Source: Streptomyces sp. (GTDB taxonomy: Bacteria; Actinomycetota; Actinomycetes; Streptomycetales; Streptomycetaceae). Taken from it: a stretch of DNA of 64,000 bases. Where the stretch lies: assembly GCF_019510245.1 (NCBI RefSeq), contig NZ_JAEKKT010000139.1, positions 1-64,000 on the forward strand. Reading direction: 5' to 3'. This document shows, in pieces, positions 41,200-48,601 of the stretch. Position 1 is the first letter of the stretch. Every line of letters begins with the position of its first letter. The notes beneath the pieces are model-generated. The model was given only the letters and a program-made list of their open reading frames with translations. It did not search any database and had not been told where the DNA came from. The translations under genes and the position numbers were made by a program.

Positions 41200-44109
41200 A
41201 TGGCGACGGAGCCGCGGCAACCGATCACGGACCAGGAGACCTTGATCGAGCGCCGACGGGAACTTCAGGCCCTCGACGCGGCATTCCGGGAATTGCGGCG
41301 CACCACGGACGGTGTCCCGCGCACACGAAACAAGGGGCTGCTCGCCTTCTCCGGGCCGGCCGGACTGGGCAAGACGGCACTCGTCACGGAAGCACGCGCC
41401 CGAGCCGCCGCACACAAGTTCACCGTGCTGTCGGGCAGGGGCAGCGAGACGGAGCAGGGCTCGGCGTTCCACGTGGTACGCCAGTTGATGCAACCCTCGC
41501 TGGCACGGATGGACGAGGCGGAACTCCGCGTCTTCCTGGGCAGCTGGTACGACACCGTTGCCGCCGTCCTCGGACTCGAAGCCACCGGGCCCGCCCCTGC
41601 CCCGGACCCGACCGGAGTCCGCGAGGGTCTCGACTGGGTCATGACGCGCCTCACGGTGAAGAAGGCCCCCATCGTCCTGCTCCTGGACGACCTCCACTGG
41701 ACCGATCCCGAGTCACTGAGCTGGCTCACATCCTTCGCGCCACGGGTCGAGGATCTCCCCCTGCTGATCGTCGTCACCTACCGGCCCGACGAACTGCCCC
41801 CCGAGGCGGGCGAGCTCCGCACGCTCGCCGGAGTCCACTGGGGCCGCCCCCACAACCTGGCCACGCTCACCCCGGAGGGCGTCGCGCAGATCGTCAGGAA
41901 CGAGATCGGGGAGGCCGCCGGGGACCGGTTCTGCAAGGAATGCTGGTCGGCCACCGGCGGGAGCCCTTTCGAGGCGGTGGAACTGGCCATCGGACTCGCG
42001 GAGCGGAAACTGGGCGGCACCGACGACGACCTGCCCGCGATGCGCGAGCTGGCCGCCGCGATCAAGGGCCCGGGGCTGATCGAGCGCCTGGAACGGCTCG
42101 GCACCACGACCGTACGCTTCGCGCAGACCGCGGCCGTACTGGGTTCGCCGTTCCCGCCGGAGCTCGCCGCAGCCATCGCCGTGCTCGGTGACGAGGCCGT
42201 CGCCGAGGCGACCGAGAAGTTGCGCGCGGCGCGGATCCTGGCACAGGGGCACGGCCACGAGGGCGAGTTGGAGTTCGTGCACCCGCTGATCGCCACGACG
42301 ATCTACCGGTCCATCCGCACGGGCTTCCGGACCGGTCTGCACAACGCCGCGGCGCAGGCCGTCCTCGCCGCGGGCTACGGACCCACCAAGGCCGCCCGGC
42401 ACCTCCTGGAAGTCCCCTGCGAGGACCGGCCCGAGACCGTCGCGTGCCTGCGCGAAGCCGCTCGCGAATACCTTCGCGCCGGAGCCACCGAGGCGGCACG
42501 GCGCCTGCTGACCCGCGCGCTGCAGGAACCGCCCCTGCCCGAGGACCGTGCCGCGGTCCTTCACGAGCTCGCGTGCGCCACCTTCCTGATCGAACCCACG
42601 GCCACGGTGCGGCATCTGCGCCAGGCGCTGGCTCAGCCGCACGTCGACCCGGATCTGCGCGCCTCCATCGTCTACCGGCTGACCACGGCCATGGCCCATA
42701 CCGATCAGCTCGCCGAGGCCGTGAACGTGGCGGCCGAAGAGGCCCGGCAGGCCACGAATCCCCGCGTCAAACTGCGGATGCAGGCCGATCAGTTCGTCTG
42801 GAGCATGGTGCGGCCGGACGACCACGACTCGCCCACCCGCTCCCGGACGCTGGCGCGCCTGGCCGGCAAACTGCCCGGCCGCAGCCTGGAGGAACGGTAC
42901 ATCCTCGGACTTCGGGCCTGGGACGCGGCCATGCGCGGCGAACCGAGAGAGACCTCCCTCGCGTACGCCGACAAGGCCCTGGACGGCGGCATGAGCTGGA
43001 CCGACGAGAACCGGGGGTTCGAGGTCCCGCTTTCCGTCGCCCTGGTGTACATGTACGGCGACCAGCCGCGACGGGCCGAGGAGCTGTTCAGCGAGGGGAT
43101 CGCCGAATGCGTGGCCAAGGGCTGGCACGGGTCCCACCTGGCGTTCGGCCAGACCATCGCCGGGTATATCCGCTACCGCCGTGGGAGCCTGGCAGAGGCC
43201 GAGGAGGCCGTACGGGAGGGACTGCGGATCGCCGACAAGGTGGACGGGGTGGTGGCCGCCCAGTGGTTCGGCGTGAGCATTCTCATCAAGACCCTGCTGG
43301 CCCGCGGGCGCGTCACCGAGGCACGCGCATTCGCCGACGATCACCGCTTCGGCGCGGCACCGGTCAACGCCGTCATCTACCCCGACCCCCGCACCGTCTA
43401 CGCCGAACTCCTCCTCGCCGAGGGCAGGCACGCCGAGGCGGCGCGGCTGTTGACGGCCGTCGGGGAGTGGCTGGACGCGCGCGGCTGGCGGAACCCGGCC
43501 TGGTGCCCGTGGCAGCTGCGGCTCGCGACCGCGCTCGCCCCCACGGCTCCCGAGGAGGCGCTCGGTCACGCCGAGGAAGCCGTGCGCAGGGCACGGGAGT
43601 TCGGTGCCGCATCGGCCGTGGGGCAGGCCCTGCAGACACTCGCCGAGGTGACCGGCGGGCCGGCCGCGGTCGACCTGTACGCGCAGGCCGTCGAGCAGCT
43701 GGAGCAGTCGCCGGCCGCCTACGAACTCGCCCGCGCGCAGATCGGTCACGGTGCCGCGCTGTCCCTGGGCGGCCGGCTCCAGGACGCCGCCGACCGGCTC
43801 TACCAGGGGCTGGAGGGCGCCGTGCACTGCGGGGCCGAGGCGCTCGCCGCCCGGGCCAGGGCGGAGCTGTCGGCGGCCGGGCTGCGGCCGTTGCCGTTGC
43901 GCTACGCGCAGGTCGACACGCTCACCGCGCAGGAACTGCGGACCGCCGAACTGACCGTCCAGGGACACGCGGTGGGCGTGGTCGCCAAGGAGCTGCACCT
44001 CACCGAGCAGGGCGTGCGGCAGCTGCTGTCCAGCGTCTACCGCAAGCTCGGCACCGATGCCGCCGGCCTCGCCGGGTTCCTCAAGGCCCGGCACCGGCCG
44101 CACTCCTGA
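41200..44109 (+). CDS. LAL-family LuxR transcriptional regulator
   Basis: 969 residues from ATG 41200. Walker A GPAGLGKTAL (about residue 51), Walker B IVLLLDDLHWTDPESL, long TPR-like middle region, and a C-terminal LuxR helix-turn-helix (about 905-960: LTAQELRTAELTVQG, AKELHLTEQGVRQLLSSVYRKLGT). LALs are large ATP-dependent activators, often of secondary metabolism. It lies downstream of the terpene operon on the same strand, 176 bp away with its own likely promoter, so it is a good candidate for the pathway regulator. Its HTH-less paralogue is at 21525-24188. Confidence 0.92.
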   Translation: MATEPRQPITDQETLIERRRELQALDAAFRELRRTTDGVPRTRNKGLLAFSGPAGLGKTALVTEARARAAAHKFTVLSGRGSETEQGSAFHVVRQLMQPSLARMDEAELRVFLGSWYDTVAAVLGLEATGPAPAPDPTGVREGLDWVMTRLTVKKAPIVLLLDDLHWTDPESLSWLTSFAPRVEDLPLLIVVTYRPDELPPEAGELRTLAGVHWGRPHNLATLTPEGVAQIVRNEIGEAAGDRFCKECWSATGGSPFEAVELAIGLAERKLGGTDDDLPAMRELAAAIKGPGLIERLERLGTTTVRFAQTAAVLGSPFPPELAAAIAVLGDEAVAEATEKLRAARILAQGHGHEGELEFVHPLIATTIYRSIRTGFRTGLHNAAAQAVLAAGYGPTKAARHLLEVPCEDRPETVACLREAAREYLRAGATEAARRLLTRALQEPPLPEDRAAVLHELACATFLIEPTATVRHLRQALAQPHVDPDLRASIVYRLTTAMAHTDQLAEAVNVAAEEARQATNPRVKLRMQADQFVWSMVRPDDHDSPTRSRTLARLAGKLPGRSLEERYILGLRAWDAAMRGEPRETSLAYADKALDGGMSWTDENRGFEVPLSVALVYMYGDQPRRAEELFSEGIAECVAKGWHGSHLAFGQTIAGYIRYRRGSLAEAEEAVREGLRIADKVDGVVAAQWFGVSILIKTLLARGRVTEARAFADDHRFGAAPVNAVIYPDPRTVYAELLLAEGRHAEAARLLTAVGEWLDARGWRNPAWCPWQLRLATALAPTAPEEALGHAEEAVRRAREFGAASAVGQALQTLAEVTGGPAAVDLYAQAVEQLEQSPAAYELARAQIGHGAALSLGGRLQDAADRLYQGLEGAVHCGAEALAARARAELSAAGLRPLPLRYAQVDTLTAQELRTAELTVQGHAVGVVAKELHLTEQGVRQLLSSVYRKLGTDAAGLAGFLKARHRPHS

Positions 44110-44128
44110 GGCGCGGGGCCCCGGCCCG

Positions 44129-45682
44129 TCACACCGGCCGGGTGCGGCCCTCCCAGTACGGGTCCCGCAGGCGCCGCTTGTACAGCTTGCCGTTGGGGTC
44201 GCGGGGCATCTCGGCGATGAAGTCGACGGTCTTGGGGCACTTGTAGCCGGCGAGTTGTCCGGCACAGTGGGCGAGGAGGGCGGCGGCGAGGTCCGGGCCG
44301 GGCTCGTGTCCGGGGGCGGGTTCGACGACGGCCTTGACCTCCTCGCCCCAGTCGTCGTGCGGGATGCCGAAGGCGGCGGCGTCGGCGACGGCGGGGTGGG
44401 AGAGGAGCACGGACTCGATCTCGGCGGGGTAGATGTTGACCCCGCCCGAGATGATCATGTCGATCTTGCGGTCGCGGAGGAACAGGTAGCCGTCCTCGTC
44501 GAGGTAGCCGAGGTCGCCGACGGTGAAGAAGTCGCCGATGCGGTTCTTCTCCGTCTTGGCCCGGTCCTTGTGGTAGGCGAAGCCACCGGTGTTCATCTTC
44601 ATGTAGACGGTGCCGAGTTCGCCGGGCGGCAGCCGGTTGCCGTCGTCGTCGAAGACCGCGAGTTCGCTGATGGGCCAGGCCTTGCCGACCGTACCGGGCT
44701 TCTTCAGCCAGTCCTCGGCGGTGGCGAAGGCGCCGCCGCCCTCGCTGGCCGCGTAGTACTCCTCGACGCTCGGGCCCCACCAGTCGAGCATGGCCCGCTT
44801 GACGTGGTCCGGGCAGGGCGCGGCGCCGTGGATGGCGTGCCGCATGGAGGAGACGTCATGGCGTGCGCGTACATCCTCGGGGAGGGCGAGCAGGCGGTGG
44901 AACTGGGTCGGGACCATATGGGTGTGGGTGCACTTGTGTGTGTCGATCAGGCGGAGCATCTCCTCGGGAAACCACTTGTCCATCAGGACCAGGCGGTGGC
45001 CTATGTGGAGGGACGCGCCCGCGAACTGGAGTACGGCCGTGTGGTAGAGCGGCGAGCAGACCAGGTGGACGTTGCCGTCGAAGGGGCGGATGCCGAAGAT
45101 GCCGAGGAAGCCGCCGAGGTAGGCCTCCTCGGGGAGTTTGCCGGGCAGCGGGCGGCGGATGCCGCGGGGGCGGCCCGTCGTGCCCGACGTGTAGTTCATG
45201 ACCCAGCCGAGCTCGCGGTCCGCGGGCGCCGACTCAGGCTGTCCGTCGAGGAGTTCGGCGTACGGCCGGAAGCCCTCGACCTCGCCGACCGCGTACCGGT
45301 GGGTGGCCGGCAGGCCGGCCTCGTCGGCGGCGTGGCGGGCCGGGCCGGCGAACCGCTCGTGGGCGAGGAGCACCTTGGCGCCGGAGTCGGCGACGATCCA
45401 GGCGATCTCCGGGCCGACGAAGTGGTGGTTGACCGGGACGAGGTACAGGCCGGCCTGGGTGGCGGCGAGGTAGGCGGTGAGGAACTCGGGGCCGTTGGGC
45501 AGGACGACCGCGAAGGCGTCGCCGCGCTCCAGGCCCGCGGCCCGGAGTCCGTGGACGAGCTGGTTGACGGCCGCGTGCAGGCGGCCGGCGGTCCATTCCT
45601 CGCCGTCGGGTGCGACGAGCACCTTGCGGTCGGGGTCGCTCGTGGCCTGGGCCCAGAATCCGGTGGGGGGCGTGCTGGTCAC
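44129..45682 (-). CDS. Acyl-CoA synthetase, second gene of a two-gene lipid operon
   Basis: 517 residues from GTG 45682, overlapping the stop of the gene before it (GTGA). AMP-ligase motifs: WVMNYTSGTTGRPRGIRRPL, EYYAASEGGG, GDLGYLDEDGYLFLRDR, MIISGGVNIYPAEIE and the catalytic Lys in RDPNGKLYKRRLRDPYW. FadD-type, possibly for steroid or branched acids given its operon partner and shared operator. The stop converges with that of the LAL regulator 19 bp away. Confidence 0.9.
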   Translation of the reverse strand: MTSTPPTGFWAQATSDPDRKVLVAPDGEEWTAGRLHAAVNQLVHGLRAAGLERGDAFAVVLPNGPEFLTAYLAATQAGLYLVPVNHHFVGPEIAWIVADSGAKVLLAHERFAGPARHAADEAGLPATHRYAVGEVEGFRPYAELLDGQPESAPADRELGWVMNYTSGTTGRPRGIRRPLPGKLPEEAYLGGFLGIFGIRPFDGNVHLVCSPLYHTAVLQFAGASLHIGHRLVLMDKWFPEEMLRLIDTHKCTHTHMVPTQFHRLLALPEDVRARHDVSSMRHAIHGAAPCPDHVKRAMLDWWGPSVEEYYAASEGGGAFATAEDWLKKPGTVGKAWPISELAVFDDDGNRLPPGELGTVYMKMNTGGFAYHKDRAKTEKNRIGDFFTVGDLGYLDEDGYLFLRDRKIDMIISGGVNIYPAEIESVLLSHPAVADAAAFGIPHDDWGEEVKAVVEPAPGHEPGPDLAAALLAHCAGQLAGYKCPKTVDFIAEMPRDPNGKLYKRRLRDPYWEGRTRPV

Positions 45683-46788
45683 TTGCCGCTCCTTCCCGCG
45701 ATGCGGTTGATGCGGTCGACGGCCTGTTCGAAGCCCCGGGTGAGGTCGTCGAAGACGGCCTGGACGCTGCGTTCGGTGGTCATGCGGCCGACGATCTGGC
45801 CGACGGGGGTGCCGAGCAGGGGCTCGACCTCGTACTTCTGGATGCGGGTCAGCGCCTCGGCGACGAGGAGTCCCTGGAGGGGCATGGGGAGGGTGCCGGG
45901 GCCGTTCGCGTCGTCCCAGGCGTCGGTCCACTCGGTGCGCAACTGGCGGGCCGGTTTGCCGGTCAGGGCGCGGGAGCGGACGGTGTCGCCGGAACCGGCG
46001 GCGAGCAGTTTGCGGGTCACGGCGGGCGAGGAGAGGTCCGCTTCGGTGACGGTCAGCCACATGGAGCCCAGCCACACTCCCTGGGCGCCTAGGCTGAGCG
46101 CGGCGGCCACCTGCCGCCCGCTGCCGATTCCGCCGGCCGCGAGGACGGGAAGCGGTGCCACGGCGTCGACGACCTCCGGGGTGAGGACCATGGTGGCGAT
46201 CTCGCCGGTGTGGCCGCCGGCCTCGTAGCCCTGGGCCACGACGATGTCGATGCCCGCGTCCTTGTGCTTGATCGCGTGCCGGGCGCTGCCGGCGAGCGCG
46301 GCGACGAGGACGTCCTGGTCGTGGGCGCGGTCGACGACGTCGGCGGGCGGCGAGCCGAGGGCGTTGGCGAGCAGCCGGATCGGGTAGTCGAAGGCGACGT
46401 CGAGCTGGGTGCGGGCGACCTGCTCCATCCACCCGGTGATGCGCCAGCCGGACGCCTCGCCGTCGGCCAGCTCGGGCACGCCGTACTTGGCGAGGGTGTC
46501 CCGGACGAACTGCCGGTGCCCCTGCGGGATCATCGCTTCGACGTCGGCCTCGGTGACGCCTTCCACCTTCTTGGCGGGCATGACGACATCGAGTCCGTAC
46601 GGCTTGCCGTCGACGTGCGCCTCGATCCAGTCGAGGTCGCGTTTGAGGTCGTCGGGGGCGGTGTAGCGGACCGCACCGAGCACTCCGAAGCCGCCGGCCC
46701 GGCTGATGGCCGCGGCCACGGCGGGAAACGGCGTGAAGCCGAAGACGGCGTGCTCGACTCCCAGGGTCTTGCTCAGCTCCGTCTGCAT
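45679..46788 (-). CDS. Nitronate monooxygenase family flavoprotein
   Basis: 369 residues. FMN-binding TIM barrel: GGFGVLGAVRY, IDIVVAQGYEAGGHTGEIATMVL, PVLAAGGIGSGRQVAAALSLGAQGVWLGSMWL. The AGGH motif with the catalytic His region is intact. Such enzymes oxidise nitronates or act as 2-enoyl/ketoreductase-like flavoproteins; members sit in mycobacterial steroid ring-degradation operons. It is translationally coupled to the acyl-CoA synthetase. The operator TCTGA-N7-TCAGA lies 43 nt upstream of its start. Confidence 0.88.
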   Translation of the reverse strand: MQTELSKTLGVEHAVFGFTPFPAVAAAISRAGGFGVLGAVRYTAPDDLKRDLDWIEAHVDGKPYGLDVVMPAKKVEGVTEADVEAMIPQGHRQFVRDTLAKYGVPELADGEASGWRITGWMEQVARTQLDVAFDYPIRLLANALGSPPADVVDRAHDQDVLVAALAGSARHAIKHKDAGIDIVVAQGYEAGGHTGEIATMVLTPEVVDAVAPLPVLAAGGIGSGRQVAAALSLGAQGVWLGSMWLTVTEADLSSPAVTRKLLAAGSGDTVRSRALTGKPARQLRTEWTDAWDDANGPGTLPMPLQGLLVAEALTRIQKYEVEPLLGTPVGQIVGRMTTERSVQAVFDDLTRGFEQAVDRINRIAGRSGK

Positions 46789-46830
46789 GGGCGCAGGATG
46801 CCGCAGTCACCCGGCCGACGGAAGAGGTTT

Positions 46831-46847
46831 TCTGATGCTCCGTCAGA
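46831..46847. promoter_or_regulatory. Palindromic operator TCTGA-N7-TCAGA, copy 2
   Basis: It lies upstream of the nitronate monooxygenase operon. The extended context TTTTCTGA-N6-GTCAGATT equals that at 29862-29882, with only the central six bases differing. Probably the same repressor binds both. Confidence 0.65.
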
Positions 46848-46873
46848 TTCTTTGACGGCGTCCCGGTCGGGGG

Positions 46874-48445
46874 TCAGCCGTCACCCTGTTCCAGTACCGC
46901 CATCGCCGCGTTGTGCCCCGGCACCCCGCTCACCCCTCCCCCGCGCACCGCGCCCGCCCCGCACAGCAGGACGTTGGCGTGCCGGGTCTCCACGCCCCAG
47001 CGGCCGGTGCCGTCCTGGGCGTAGGGCCAGGAGAGGTCGCGATGGAAGATGTTGCCCCCGGGGAGGCGGAGGTCGCGTTCGAGGTCCAGGGGGGTCTTCG
47101 CCTCGATGCAGGGGCGGCCGTCGGCGTCCAGGGCCAGGCAGTCGGCGATCGGCTCGGCGAGGTGGGCGTCGAGCTGGGCGAGGGTGGACTTGAGGAGTTC
47201 GTCGCGAACGGCGTCGTTGTCGGCGGCGAAGAGCCGGGCCGGGGTGTGCAGGCCGAAGAGGGTGAGCGTCTGGTAGCCGCGTTCGGCCAGGTCACGGCCG
47301 AGGATCGTGGGGTCGGTCAGGGAGTGGCAGTAGATCTCCGACGGCGGGGCGTCGGGCAGCCGGCCGGCCGCCGCCTGGGCGTGGGCGGTGGCCAGTTGCC
47401 CGTAGCCCTCGGCGATGTGGAAGGTGCCGGAGAACGCCTCCCGCGGGTCGACGGCGGTGTCGCGCAGCCTGGGCAGCCGCTTGAGCAGCATGTTCACCTT
47501 GAGCTGGGCGCCCTCGGCGGGCTCCGGGGCCGGGTCGCCGGTGAGGGCGGCGAGTTCTTGCGGGGAGGCGCCCACCAGGACGTGCCGGGCGGCGGCGACG
47601 CCCTCTCCGTCCGCGGTGCGGTAGGCGACCTCGGCGGCCCGCCCGTCGGTGTCGATCCGTACCACCTCGTGCCCGGTGGCGAGCACCGCGCCCGCCGAGC
47701 GCGCGGCGGCGGCCAGCGCGTCGGTGAGGGCGCCCATGCCGCCGACCGGTACGTCCCAGGCGCCGGTACCGCCGCCGATGACGTGGTACAGGAAGCAGCG
47801 GTTCTGGCGCAGCGAGGTGTCGTGGGCGTCGGCGAAGGTACCGATCAGTGCGTCCGTGAGGACGACCCCGCGCACCAGGTCGTCCGTGAAGTTCTCCTCG
47901 ATCGCGAGCCCGATCGGCTCCTCGAACAGGGCCCGCCAGGCCGCCTCGTCGTCGATCCGGCGGCGCAGCTCCGCACGCGCGGGCAGCGGTTCGGTGAGCG
48001 TCGGGAAGACGCGCTCGGCGACCCGGCCGGTCATGCCGTAGAACCGCTGCCAGGCCTGGTACTCCGCCTTGCCCCCGGTCAGCCGTTCGAACGCCTCGCG
48101 GATCCGCCGCTCGCCGCCGCCGACCAGCAGCCCGGTCGGCCGCCCGTCGCGTTCCACGGGCGTGTACGAGGAGATGGTGCGGCCGCGGACCCGGAAGTCC
48201 AGGCCGAGGTCGCGGACGATCTTCCTCGGCAGCAGGCTGACCAGGTAGGAGTAGCGTGACAGCCGCGCGTCGACACCGGTGAAGGGGCGGGTGGAGACCG
48301 CGGCGCCGCCGGTGCGGCCCAGCCGCTCCAGCACCAGGACGGTGCGGCCGGCCCGGGCCAGGTAGGCCGCCGCGACGAGGCCGTTGTGGCCGCCGCCGAC
48401 GATGATGGCGTCGTAGCTCCGGGTTGCTTCGGTGGCAGGGGGCAT
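46874..48445 (-). CDS. Phytoene desaturase-like FAD oxidoreductase
   Basis: About 523 residues from ATG 48445; ATG 48487 is possible and has a GGAG site. FAD-binding fingerprint YDAIIVGGGHNGLVAAAYLA at the N-terminus, then LVLERLGRTGGAA, YHVIGGGTGAWDVPVGGMGAL and the C-terminal FAD contact VLLCGAGAVRGGGVSGVPGHNAA. This is the carotenoid desaturase/amine oxidase (NAD(P)/FAD) superfamily. No crt genes are nearby, so carotenoid synthesis is not implied. Its stop is 27 bp from the operator of the next operon. Confidence 0.85.
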   Translation of the reverse strand: MPPATEATRSYDAIIVGGGHNGLVAAAYLARAGRTVLVLERLGRTGGAAVSTRPFTGVDARLSRYSYLVSLLPRKIVRDLGLDFRVRGRTISSYTPVERDGRPTGLLVGGGERRIREAFERLTGGKAEYQAWQRFYGMTGRVAERVFPTLTEPLPARAELRRRIDDEAAWRALFEEPIGLAIEENFTDDLVRGVVLTDALIGTFADAHDTSLRQNRCFLYHVIGGGTGAWDVPVGGMGALTDALAAAARSAGAVLATGHEVVRIDTDGRAAEVAYRTADGEGVAAARHVLVGASPQELAALTGDPAPEPAEGAQLKVNMLLKRLPRLRDTAVDPREAFSGTFHIAEGYGQLATAHAQAAAGRLPDAPPSEIYCHSLTDPTILGRDLAERGYQTLTLFGLHTPARLFAADNDAVRDELLKSTLAQLDAHLAEPIADCLALDADGRPCIEAKTPLDLERDLRLPGGNIFHRDLSWPYAQDGTGRWGVETRHANVLLCGAGAVRGGGVSGVPGHNAAMAVLEQGDG

Positions 48446-48601
48446 GGTTCTTCGTAACACATGATGATCTAGGCGGGTAAGAGGCATGCCGGTTCGCTCC
48501 GCGGGATGGGCCGGTTTCGACCTGCGGGGCGTGGGTGGCTGGTCGCGCCCACACGGCGGAGCCGCGTATATGTCACAGCCCCGCGCCCTGGCCGGGCGCT
48601 T

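Noticed and set aside
41713..44265. A long minus-strand open frame antisense to the LAL regulator
   Set aside because: No motif and shadow-type composition. The plus strand encodes clear ATPase and HTH motifs.
46874..48445. Carotenoid biosynthesis gene
   Set aside because: The flavoprotein is of the phytoene desaturase superfamily, but no crtB, crtE or crtY lies nearby, and this branch contains many unrelated oxidases.
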